DNA of 18,609 nucleotides from Micavibrio_C sp964577255 (lineage in GTDB: Bacteria; Pseudomonadota; Alphaproteobacteria; Micavibrionales; Micavibrionaceae). Below are positions 6,906 through 14,647 of the stretch, one piece after another (the first letter of the stretch is position 1; the number at the start of each line of letters is the position of its first letter). The stretch lies in contig CAZNYM010000033.1 in assembly GCA_964577255.1 (NCBI GenBank), positions 1 to 18,609 on the forward strand. The letters run 5' to 3'. The position numbers were made by a program, and so were the translations under genes. The notes below the pieces were generated by a model. That model was not told the DNA's origin. It did no database searches and saw nothing but the letters and a program-made list of their open reading frames with translations.

Positions 6906-8479
6906 CCGGACGGCTGGTCTTTCTGACACTGGTCATGGCAGCGGGACTGCTGGCCGTTCTGGGACTTTGCGAACGGCGGTTTTTCTTGTTCGACGCGTTG
7001 CCAACGCAGACTTCTTTTTACAAAAATTACCGCATCGAGCCACAGGCAGTCCTTCCTCCGGCGCGGCCCGGATTGCCGCCCATGCCCGATCTGTCGGGTT
7101 TTACCGTCGAGGCCGTGCAGGCCATGATGCCGCCGATAGCACCGGGGACGGTTGCGCTAAAAAAAATAGTCAAGGGCGATCCCGGCCTTGATAAATTCGC
7201 TGAACTGCGTCGCCAGCAGGAATTTTCCCGACTGCAAAAGCGCGCGGCACCGGTCGTAATCGCGCTTGAGAGCGGTGTGTTCGACCTGGCGGCGTTGCAC
7301 AGTGCTCTGAGCGACGAAAAGATCATGAGCCTGCGTGATGGCGTTTACACACTCAGGCTGCCGGTTTATATCGCCGCCGGCGCGGCCCTGAACATCGCGG
7401 GAACGCCAGAAGCCCCCGCGCGCCTGCGCCTGGCGCAGGAAAGCGGCGCCTTCGTCGTCAATGCCGGGCGGCTTTTTATTATTGACGCCACAGTGGAGGG
7501 ATGGAACGAAACCGCGGGCGCGGCGTCCGTCTTTGAAAAGGACGATATGTTCCGCCCCTTCATTACCGGCTGGAGCGCTTCTGAGACCTATATGGCCCGG
7601 GCGCGCATTGCCGACCTCGGTTATGCCGCCTCGAAATCCTACGGTATCACCTATTCCTCTTCCACCAGCATGCTCAAGCGCGATCCCGATACGCCGCGCC
7701 CGCGCGGCTGGATTATCGCCTGCGTGTTCGAGAGGCTTTATTACGGCTTTTACAGCTATGAAGCAGACGACATCGTCATCCTGCGCAACATTTACAAGAA
7801 CAACATCGTGTACGGCATCGACCCGCACGATCGCTCACGCCGGCTGGTGATCGCCGAAAACGAGGCTTATGGCACCCAGAAGAAACACGGAATCATTGTA
7901 TCGCGTGAAGTGAACGACAGCTGGATCGTCAATAACCGCACGCATCATAACGCCGGGTCGGGCATCATGCTCGACCGCACGAGCGTGCGCAACCTGGTGG
8001 CCGGGAATTTTTCCTACCTCAACGCCAGCGACGGCATTACCCTGTTTGAAAGCCAGAACAACGAAATCCGCGACAACGTGACGGTCTTCAACGGCAAGCA
8101 CGGGCTGCGCCTGCGCAATTCCTGGGATGTGATCGCCGCGCGTAACACTATCGCCTTCAATAAAGAGATCGGTGTGCAGGTTTACACTCAGAACCTGGAG
8201 GCCGCCGGGGAGGAGCGCGACCTTGCAGAAGATCCCTACAGCATGAGGGCCGGAATCGACATGCGCCGCAGCGGCGTTTATTTCAACCGGCGGGGCGAGT
8301 TTAAGTTCAACGACACGGAAAGCGTGACACTGTCAGGTATAAATTTCGCTTATTACAATAAATATTTCGTACGGGGTGACATGGACGATATCGGCCGGGA
8401 CATCGCGCGCGCCCTGGCGCGCGGCGCGGGCACGGTGCGGATCACAAAAACGCAGGAAAGAACGGTAGCGGGGCCTTAA
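6902..8479 (+). CDS. AlgG-type mannuronan C5-epimerase, second paralogue
   Basis: This is a second, complete AlgG homologue of 525 residues. An N-terminal hydrophobic segment (LVFLTLVMAAGLLAVLGL, 5-22) is followed by a proline-rich linker (about 47-82) and then the beta-helix. It keeps the signature GIDPHDRSRRLVI (305-317) with Asp307 and His309, and KKHGIIVSREVNDSW (327-341) with Arg335, so it should be catalytically competent. It shares long blocks with the first paralogue (such as YYGFYSYEAD and NIVYGIDPHDRSR) but differs in its N-terminus, the later beta-helix turns and the absence of the acidic tail. This fits an old tandem duplication followed by divergence. Either copy could be the structural AlgG of the export complex. 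Its TAA stop lies in TTAA, shared with algE. Confidence 0.92.
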   Translation: MTGRLVFLTLVMAAGLLAVLGLCERRFFLFDALPTQTSFYKNYRIEPQAVLPPARPGLPPMPDLSGFTVEAVQAMMPPIAPGTVALKKIVKGDPGLDKFAELRRQQEFSRLQKRAAPVVIALESGVFDLAALHSALSDEKIMSLRDGVYTLRLPVYIAAGAALNIAGTPEAPARLRLAQESGAFVVNAGRLFIIDATVEGWNETAGAASVFEKDDMFRPFITGWSASETYMARARIADLGYAASKSYGITYSSSTSMLKRDPDTPRPRGWIIACVFERLYYGFYSYEADDIVILRNIYKNNIVYGIDPHDRSRRLVIAENEAYGTQKKHGIIVSREVNDSWIVNNRTHHNAGSGIMLDRTSVRNLVAGNFSYLNASDGITLFESQNNEIRDNVTVFNGKHGLRLRNSWDVIAARNTIAFNKEIGVQVYTQNLEAAGEERDLAEDPYSMRAGIDMRRSGVYFNRRGEFKFNDTESVTLSGINFAYYNKYFVRGDMDDIGRDIARALARGAGTVRITKTQERTVAGP

Positions 8480-9882
8480 TAGCGGAAGCGCAGTTCTAAC
8501 ACGCCGCGCCCGGCCATTTCATCGTCCGCCGGGCCATAGGCTGCGCCCGCACGGAAGGCGCCCAGCAGAATCTTGGCATCGACCCGCAGCGCGCCCGTAC
8601 CCTCAAACCCGAATTCACGGCCCATATCCGTGTTCATCATCAAATCGACCCCGTGACCCAGGCTTGCGTCCGTACCGTTCAGGGGCGCATCGATGCTGTC
8701 ATTGCGCAGGGCGCCTTCGCTGTCGGCCAGACGGTAATAATGGTAAACGGCTGTAACATCCGAAGCGGCGAAAACCGGCATGCTGTAACCCGCAGTGAAG
8801 ACATGAAGATTAGAAAGTTCGGGACGCAGGACCGAACCGTATGTGTTCATTGAAGAGGAAGCCAGACCCGCGCGGTTGAAGTTGCTGTGCAGGCCGCTCT
8901 GACGGAAGGCCGTATCGCTGTCGTCGGCGGAATCATCATCGCCGGTGCCGAAGGCATAGCCGAGCAGCAGGCGCGATTCCGCCATCACCGGCACATCGAG
9001 CGCCGCATCGAGGGCCCAGGCCTTCACATCCTCGTTCTCGTGCCCCGTGACCGTGCGGTTGTCGGAGCCGGGACCAGCACTGCTCAGCACCGTTTCCGTT
9101 TCGCCCCACAGGCCCATGAGGTCCAGGCGGTACGACGTCCGGTTAGACAGCGCGCCGCGCGTGCGCGCCCCGACCCACAGCAGTTCGGCGTCTTCGTTGT
9201 CGCGGTCGAAGGCGGAAATCAGGCTGCCGAGCGCAGGCGTGCCCGAATGGTCGTCGAGCATCATGCCGCGCAGTTCCAGGAAGTGATCGCGCCGCCACTG
9301 CCATGCGCTTTCGCCGAAGATTCGCAGCATATCTTCGTCATCGGCCATGAAATCCTCGCCCGAGGTTCTGTAGGCCGCGAGGTTTTCGCCGACGGCGATG
9401 AAATTCTTGAGCAGCGTGGTGTCGTAGTTCAGGCGCACGGCATCAAAATCACGATTCCACCACAGGGCCTGCGGTTCGGCGAAGCGCTGACGGCCGATTT
9501 TTATGCTGAGGGGCTGGTTGCCGAAGAAATTTTTGAACTCGACCCACGATTGCCTCCATTCCAGATAATCGCCGCCGGCCGTGGACGCGCCTGTGTCGGT
9601 TTCGACGTTGCCGCCGCCGTAGGTTTTCAGGGCGCGCCCTTCCCAGAAGGCCACCATCTCCTCGAACGGTTTCCAGGTCAGGCGTACGCGGGCGTCGAGC
9701 GCCTGACTGTCGGAAGGTTCGGCGGACGCCGTGCCGAGATCGTCATTATCGAGCAGAATCGTCTGCAGCTTGAGATCGCCCTCGAGCGTAAACGGCTTTT
9801 CCTGCGCCAGCGCGGCGGCAGACGAAAAAAACAGAGCCGCACCCAGCAAGAGGGCGCGCAGGCGGCTATGAGAGAAGATCAT
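8476..9882 (-). CDS. algE: AlgE-type outer-membrane alginate export porin
   Basis: AlgE is the beta-barrel through which alginate leaves the cell. The 468-residue precursor (P. aeruginosa about 490) has a Sec signal peptide with likely cleavage after SAAALA (residues 21-26). Alternating polar/aromatic strands run through the rest, with alginate-export-family blocks YLEWRQSWVEFKNFFG, IKIGRQRFAEPQALWWNRDFD and FGESAWQWRRDHFLELRGMM. It ends ELRFRY, with a terminal aromatic residue as expected for BAM-dependent barrels. The start ATG overlaps the algK stop (ATGA at 9879-9882), so production of porin and lipoprotein partner is probably coupled. It is convergent with the second algG, sharing TTAA at 8476-8479 for both stops. 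Confidence 0.9.
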   Translation of the reverse strand: MIFSHSRLRALLLGAALFFSSAAALAQEKPFTLEGDLKLQTILLDNDDLGTASAEPSDSQALDARVRLTWKPFEEMVAFWEGRALKTYGGGNVETDTGASTAGGDYLEWRQSWVEFKNFFGNQPLSIKIGRQRFAEPQALWWNRDFDAVRLNYDTTLLKNFIAVGENLAAYRTSGEDFMADDEDMLRIFGESAWQWRRDHFLELRGMMLDDHSGTPALGSLISAFDRDNEDAELLWVGARTRGALSNRTSYRLDLMGLWGETETVLSSAGPGSDNRTVTGHENEDVKAWALDAALDVPVMAESRLLLGYAFGTGDDDSADDSDTAFRQSGLHSNFNRAGLASSSMNTYGSVLRPELSNLHVFTAGYSMPVFAASDVTAVYHYYRLADSEGALRNDSIDAPLNGTDASLGHGVDLMMNTDMGREFGFEGTGALRVDAKILLGAFRAGAAYGPADDEMAGRGVLELRFRY

Positions 9883-10541
9883 TCCATATCTCCGGCGGGA
9901 GCGAGGCTTTCAGGCGGGGAAACGTCAGAGGCGGGGGCAGAACCGGGCGCATCAAGACCCGCCTGCCTGGCCCGATCATACCACATTCCGGCCGCCACGG
10001 GATCAGTTTTCACGCCGCGGCCGCGCTCGTAAAGGCGGCCCAGGCGCTGGGCGGCGCGGGCATAGCCGCCGTCCCAGGCGGCCTGATACAATTCCCGGGC
10101 CTCCTTGTAGCGTTTCCGGTCTTCCGCCAGGTCGCCCTTTTGGTAGGCGATGCGGGCTGGATCGTAGCCACGGGCCGCGGCAGTTTCATAATAGGAGAGC
10201 GCCTTTGCCGCATCGCGCGGACAGGCGGCGGTGCGCGACGATCCTTGATAAAGCCGCCCCTTCTCAAACAGCGCCCGGACCGCACCCTGCGCCTCCGCTT
10301 TTTCCAGAAGCGCGAGCGCAACGGCACAATCCGGCGCCACGCCCTGGCCGCGGGCATAAAGCTGCGCCAGTTCGATCTGAGCTTCAGGCAGGCCGAAATC
10401 GGCCAGCAAGGTCAATTGCCGGTGCGCTTCCGGATAATTTCCCGTCTGCGCCGCGCGCTTGGCCGTTTTCATGTCGGCGGACGCGCAAGCGCAAAGCACC
10501 AGCAGCAGGAGGCAGCAAAGAGGTTTTATCATGATCGTCAT
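9879..10541 (-). CDS. algK: AlgK-like Sel1/TPR lipoprotein, unusually short
   Basis: AlgK is the outer-membrane lipoprotein that scaffolds the export complex and helps place AlgE. This 220-residue protein has a lipoprotein signal (LLLLVLCAC, probable lipidated Cys19) and about four Sel1-like helical repeats: AEAQ/ARGQGVAPD (about 50-72), a second around 86-125, a degenerate one around 126-160, and AAQRLGRLYERGRGV-type (about 162-195). A proline-rich tail follows. Pseudomonas AlgK is about twice this length with roughly nine repeats, so the call rests partly on position between algA and algE. ATG 10541 overlaps the algA stop; a second in-frame ATG three codons on is also possible. A generic Sel1 lipoprotein is the alternative. 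Confidence 0.7.
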   Translation of the reverse strand: MTIMIKPLCCLLLLVLCACASADMKTAKRAAQTGNYPEAHRQLTLLADFGLPEAQIELAQLYARGQGVAPDCAVALALLEKAEAQGAVRALFEKGRLYQGSSRTAACPRDAAKALSYYETAAARGYDPARIAYQKGDLAEDRKRYKEARELYQAAWDGGYARAAQRLGRLYERGRGVKTDPVAAGMWYDRARQAGLDAPGSAPASDVSPPESLAPAGDME

Positions 10542-11662
10542 TGCGCCGCCTTTTTATCCGCGACGACTGCAGGCATAGCCGAGGCGCGCAGAGCCTCCCT
10601 GATCCCTTCCCGCTTCAGGCCGTTGGCGAGAACGCGCAGCGCTTCGGTATTACTGCGATCGGCAATCAGGATTGTATCATCGGTGTCGATGATGACGACA
10701 TCCGTGAGCCCGGCTACGGCGATGAACTTGCTTTCGCTCCCCTGCACCAGACAATCGCGGGAATCGTGAAGCGCCACGTGGCCCCTTGCAGCATTTCCGT
10801 TGTGATCACGTTTCTGAAGTTCCCACAGACTCTGCCACGAGCCGATATCGGACCAGCCGATGGCGGCGGGCACCACGGCGGCCGCATCCGTCTTTTCCAT
10901 GATAGCCTTGTCGAAAGGCTGCCGTTCGAGAGCGGCATATGTTTCCTCGCACAGGATCTCATCTACCATGGCCTTCTGCACGCCCGCCAGCAGCGCGGGC
11001 GCCCAGGCACGATACTGATCGATCACCGTGCCGGCGGTAAAAACGAACATGCCGCTGTTCCACAGATAGCAACCCTGATCGCAATAGGACTGCGCCATAG
11101 CAACATCCGGCTTTTCAACGAACTGCTCGACCGGCGTCAGCATATTGAGCACGGTTCCGGCGGCAGCGCGGATATAGCCGTAGCCGGTTTCCGGGCGCGT
11201 GGGTTTCATGCCAAACGTGACAAGACGCCCGGCTATCGCCCCTTCCCGGGCGGCAGCAAAGGCGGGGCGCAGGGCGTTTTCATCGCTGATGTGGTGGTCG
11301 GCCGGCAACACCCACATCAGCGCCGCCGCGCCGAAATGGCGGGTGACGTAAAGCGCCGCCAGCGCCACGGCCGCCGCGGTATCGCGCGCGGCGGGCTCAC
11401 CTACTACATGCAATGCTGCTTCGGGATCGATAGCGGAAAGATGAGAAACGACATCCTCGCGCAGCGATTCAAGCGTAATCGTCACCACCTGTCCTGGTGC
11501 CGCGCCGCTTATGCGCAGTGCCCGGCGCAACGTATTCTGCAGCAGGGAGAAATCCTTGTCGACCAGGTTGAGAAACTGCTTGGGCCGGTCGTCGCGGCTT
11601 GCCGGCCACAGGCGCGTGCCAGAACCGCCGCAAAGAATAACCGGAATGATGGGTACGGACAT
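10538..11662 (-). CDS. algA: Mannose-1-phosphate guanylyltransferase (monofunctional AlgA/ManC type)
   Basis: This cytosolic enzyme makes GDP-mannose from mannose-1-phosphate and GTP, the substrate of AlgD. The 374-residue protein shows the nucleotidyltransferase signature CGGSGTRLWPASRDDRPKQF (11-30), LPADHHI (119-125), ETGYGYI (158-164), FVEKPD (181-186) and WNSGMFVF. It ends shortly after the nucleotidyltransferase region, so the C-terminal phosphomannose isomerase domain of the bifunctional Pseudomonas AlgA (about 481 residues) is absent. A manC-like name would also be correct. A strong ribosome binding site (AAGGAAGGG) precedes ATG 11662. It lies 35 bp after alg44 and overlaps algK by ATGA, an unusual insertion of the sugar-nucleotide gene between secretion genes. 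Confidence 0.93.
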   Translation of the reverse strand: MSVPIIPVILCGGSGTRLWPASRDDRPKQFLNLVDKDFSLLQNTLRRALRISGAAPGQVVTITLESLREDVVSHLSAIDPEAALHVVGEPAARDTAAAVALAALYVTRHFGAAALMWVLPADHHISDENALRPAFAAAREGAIAGRLVTFGMKPTRPETGYGYIRAAAGTVLNMLTPVEQFVEKPDVAMAQSYCDQGCYLWNSGMFVFTAGTVIDQYRAWAPALLAGVQKAMVDEILCEETYAALERQPFDKAIMEKTDAAAVVPAAIGWSDIGSWQSLWELQKRDHNGNAARGHVALHDSRDCLVQGSESKFIAVAGLTDVVIIDTDDTILIADRSNTEALRVLANGLKREGIREALRASAMPAVVADKKAAQ

Positions 11663-11697
11663 GGTTTGCCCTTCCTTGTGCCGTTAATGCGGAAAAT

Positions 11698-12771
11698 TCA
11701 ACGCGTATTGAAGATGACCCTAGCGGGACGGTTGGTCATGTCGACGGGGATACGCTGGTCGGTGAGAATGCGGATGCTGGCCGGCAGCGCCTGCGCACCG
11801 TAAGCCAGAGGTACCGTGCGGTTCGCGGCGAGCGGCGATTCGATGGCCGCCACCTGACCGGTGAAGGCAATATCGGAACCGGCGATATTGATGGTGGCGC
11901 TATCGCCGATCTCAAGCCGGCCGGCCAGGGCGGGATCGAGCACGGCGGTGATCCAGGGCTTGGCCTCGATAGGGATTAGCGTGACAAGGGGCGCACCCGC
12001 GGCAACGTAAGAGCCATCGAAAGCATCGTTACCGACGATATAGCAGTCACAGGGCGCGGTTACGCGCTGTGTCACGTCGCCGGCGGCGTTGCGGATTTCA
12101 CCCAGCGGATCGCCGGTTTTGACGCTGGCGGCATCGGGCGAAAGAACCGTTTTATAAATGCCCTCGCGCAGCGCCGGCACGTCGACCAGCGGGCCGCCGA
12201 CGGCGGCATTCGCGGTTTTGAGAACGAAGATCTTTTCATACATATTGCCAAGCATGAAGGCGGTGACGATCAAGCCGATCGAAAGTACCGCCGCCAGACG
12301 CGGCAGCTGACGCCCGAGATCGGGGCCGACGGGCGCAGCGGCGTTCTGCCGGCGCGCCTTGACGAAATTCTCGCGGGTCACGACGTTCATCACATCGCCC
12401 GCCCTAACCACATCCCCCGCCATGTAAGCGCGCAGAATATGGTTGAGAAGCGCGATCTGATCGGCAACGAGATCGACGAAGCGCAGACCAGCGGTTTTCG
12501 CGGCGGAATTGAAATGCTGGATTTCTGCTTCGAGCGAGATATCCATGGAAAAACTGCCGAAGGGCAGCATCAGCCGCAGGGGCAGACGCTGGCCGCGCGC
12601 GAACGACCCAGCCAGATCGCGCACCGCCAGACCGCCGGGGGAAAGATCCTTCACCGCGCACACCTGACCGGCAATCTCGGCGCGGGCTGGCAACGGCAGA
12701 CGCACATGCTGGCGCTGGGTTTCGGACTCGTGGACAATCTGCGGTGCGGCGGAAGAAGCGGGAGGATTCAC
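11698..12771 (-). CDS. alg44: Alg44, PilZ-domain c-di-GMP receptor and alginate polymerisation co-factor
   Basis: Alg44 binds cyclic di-GMP in the cytosol and activates Alg8, with a periplasmic part bridging to the export machinery. The 357-residue protein has an N-terminal PilZ domain with both ligand motifs: RQHVR (Arg20, Arg24) and DLSPGG (Asp42, Ser44, Gly47). A single membrane segment follows (LAAVLSIGLIVTAFMLGNMY, 159-178). The periplasmic HlyD-like region after about residue 205 contains the half-lipoyl-like turns around VKTGDPLGEI and VTAPCDCYIVG. The start codon is GTG (12769-12771), with GAGAG upstream. Length is close to Pseudomonas Alg44 (about 389). It heads the alg44-algA-algK-algE unit. 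Confidence 0.92.
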   Translation of the reverse strand: MNPPASSAAPQIVHESETQRQHVRLPLPARAEIAGQVCAVKDLSPGGLAVRDLAGSFARGQRLPLRLMLPFGSFSMDISLEAEIQHFNSAAKTAGLRFVDLVADQIALLNHILRAYMAGDVVRAGDVMNVVTRENFVKARRQNAAAPVGPDLGRQLPRLAAVLSIGLIVTAFMLGNMYEKIFVLKTANAAVGGPLVDVPALREGIYKTVLSPDAASVKTGDPLGEIRNAAGDVTQRVTAPCDCYIVGNDAFDGSYVAAGAPLVTLIPIEAKPWITAVLDPALAGRLEIGDSATINIAGSDIAFTGQVAAIESPLAANRTVPLAYGAQALPASIRILTDQRIPVDMTNRPARVIFNTR

Positions 12772-12807
12772 GGCGGTGGACTCTCGGAAACGACACAGAG
12801 GGAATGG

Positions 12808-12819
12808 GCCTGATCAGGC
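12808..12819. repeat. 12-bp perfect palindrome GCCTGATCAGGC upstream of alg44
   Basis: This perfect palindrome lies 36 bp upstream of the alg44 GTG start. It contains CCTG..CAGG arms like those at 1606-1620 before algJ. A dimeric transcription factor site is a reasonable guess; no regulator is identified. Confidence 0.4.
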
Positions 12820-12845
12820 GAATCAGATGCGATACAAACGCTCTT

Positions 12846-12873
12846 CTTTTAGCAGCGGGGGGGGAAAGATCAA
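12846..12873 (-). promoter_or_regulatory. Weak sigma70-like promoter candidate for alg44 with a C8 tract in its spacer
   Basis: On the minus strand, TTGATC (12868-12873) and TAAAAG (12846-12851) each match four of six consensus bases and are 16 bp apart. The spacer contains eight consecutive C (12857-12864). The predicted transcript would start about 70 bases before alg44. The match is weak and could be chance. Confidence 0.25.
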
Positions 12874-12935
12874 CAGGTTCTGTGCAGCGCAGCAGAAACT
12901 TGTCCCCGCCGAATCTTTTTTCATAAATTAAAAAC

Positions 12936-14633
12936 TCAGGGTTTCGGCTGAGGCCTGGAAGAGTCTTTATCAGCATCGTAGCCGCAGCGCATGGTCGTGG
13001 CAATGCGCCCATCTGGCTCGAGGCTTTTGAGAGTAATCGGCGCGCGCCAGAGATTGCGCATATGCAGCAGGGTGGCGTAGGTGTCCTTGCCGTCGAGTTT
13101 TTTCTCGTTGAAAATATTGTGATGCAGGGTCAGTTCGTAGGTGCGCGGATGATAGCCAATGGCCCGGATATCGGGGCGATCAAAGCGGCTGTGCATCTTG
13201 TCCACTGAATGCCCCTCCCCCATGCGGCGGTGCGCGGCCATTTTCTGACGGATTTTATCGTAGCCGTCTTGGTTATGGATGGCGGTGACCTCGATGTAAT
13301 CCTTGCCGCTGTCGTCATCGACGGCGAAAAACCGCATCTGTCTGATCACGGCCGGGGACAAATACTGGGTAATGAAATCCTCGTCTTCCCAGAAACTTGT
13401 GGCGATCTCCTTGAAAACGGCGAGCCAGTCGCCCTTGCCCGCGATTTCAGGACGCCATTTGCGGTCTTCTTCCGTCGGGTTCTCGCAGATGCGCCGGATG
13501 TCCTGCCACATGGCGAAACCCAGCACATAAGGGCTCGTGCCCTGGTCCTCCTTATGGTGTTCGCAGATAGAGGTGTGCAGGTTGAGAAATTCGATATACA
13601 TGCCTTCATCGATCAGGCCCATTTCCTCAAGATCCGTGACCAGGCGGTGATGCCAGAAACTGGCCCAGCCTTCGTTCATCACCTGGCTGGTCGAGATCGG
13701 GTAGAAATAGGCGACGTTTTCGCATATCGCGTTGATGATCTTGCGCTCATAAGGCTTAAGATGCGGCGCGTTCTCCGCGATATAGCGCAGGATATTCTCC
13801 TCGTTCGCGGGCGGCAGCGGCTTGTCTTCGCTGTCTTCGTCCTCCGCGGCTGCGCCACCGAAATCTTCTTTCGCGGACGAGGCCATGCGCCCTGCTTCGC
13901 GATCCGGATCGAAGTGGCGGCGGCGATGCTCGTCAAGCTCGAGAGCACGCCTGCGCCGCTCTTCAGCGCTCAGGGGCTTAGGCTTGCGGTAAAGATCGAT
14001 GGCGTGGCTTTGCAGCGCGTGACAGGAATCAAGAAATCTTTCTATGTGATCGATTCCGTATTTTTTCTCGCAGTCGCGTACAAACTGACGCAGGCGCTGC
14101 ACATCGTCAAGGATGGTGGCCGGGTTGCGCGAGGAATGATTGGGATTGCCTTTGTTGAATGAGTTATGGCCGTAGCAGGCATGGGCGATGACCAGCAGCT
14201 GCTCGGTCTTGGAATTGCTGTCCATGCAATAGACGAGCGCCGGATCGGTGTTAAAAATCACTTCGTAAAGTTTTCCCATCCGTCCGGCGTTATAGGCCCA
14301 TTCCTGCATAATCACGCGTTTGCCGAACGACCAGTGATCGTAAGGAAGAATGGGCAGGCCCGAGACCATGGCGTCGAGCATCTGCTTCTGGTTGACGATC
14401 TGGATCGTGTTGTCGAACGTCTCGAGGCCGTATCTGTCGCGGGCGAGGATGCCCAGAACCTCCTTGGCAAGATCAATCCAGTTGTCGGGCAGATCGGGAA
14501 CGCCGGCTGACTCGGGTTTTATATTGACGGGATGCGTCCAGTCGCGGGCGTTCTTGAAGATATTCCAGCCTTCCTCGTAGTGATCGAGGAGTTTCCGGAC
14601 GTTCTGCATGTAAAGGGGTTCGGCGTCTGTCAT
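12936..14633 (-). CDS. spoVR: SpoVR family protein (YcgB homologue)
   Basis: SpoVR proteins occur widely next to PrkA and DUF444 proteins. The name comes from a Bacillus spore-cortex phenotype, but the molecular function is unknown. The 565-residue product (E. coli YcgB about 510) carries family blocks including EEGWNIFKNARDWTHPVNIK near the N-terminus, HACYGHNSFNKGN (151-163) and MNEGWASFWHH (319-329). A charged Arg/Glu/Asp linker (about 225-275) lies between them and accounts for the extra length. ATG 14633 is chosen because it follows yeaH by 14 bases with AGGAAAGA upstream; the longer frame to 14720 would overlap yeaH. It is the last gene of prkA-yeaH-spoVR and ends in TGA, 164 bp before alg44. 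Confidence 0.92.
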   Translation of the reverse strand: MTDAEPLYMQNVRKLLDHYEEGWNIFKNARDWTHPVNIKPESAGVPDLPDNWIDLAKEVLGILARDRYGLETFDNTIQIVNQKQMLDAMVSGLPILPYDHWSFGKRVIMQEWAYNAGRMGKLYEVIFNTDPALVYCMDSNSKTEQLLVIAHACYGHNSFNKGNPNHSSRNPATILDDVQRLRQFVRDCEKKYGIDHIERFLDSCHALQSHAIDLYRKPKPLSAEERRRRALELDEHRRRHFDPDREAGRMASSAKEDFGGAAAEDEDSEDKPLPPANEENILRYIAENAPHLKPYERKIINAICENVAYFYPISTSQVMNEGWASFWHHRLVTDLEEMGLIDEGMYIEFLNLHTSICEHHKEDQGTSPYVLGFAMWQDIRRICENPTEEDRKWRPEIAGKGDWLAVFKEIATSFWEDEDFITQYLSPAVIRQMRFFAVDDDSGKDYIEVTAIHNQDGYDKIRQKMAAHRRMGEGHSVDKMHSRFDRPDIRAIGYHPRTYELTLHHNIFNEKKLDGKDTYATLLHMRNLWRAPITLKSLEPDGRIATTMRCGYDADKDSSRPQPKP

Positions 14634-14647
14634 CGGCGCGATCTTTC

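Larger units (their letters stand above)
12772..12935. promoter_or_regulatory. Upstream region of alg44, between spoVR and alg44
   Basis: This 164-bp interval separates two genes on the same strand. It has no GC-stem hairpin with a U-run after the spoVR stop, so read-through from the prkA operon into alg44 is possible. It holds a 12-bp palindrome (12808-12819), a run of eight G (12857-12864, plus strand) and a weak minus-strand promoter candidate around that run. Confidence 0.5.
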
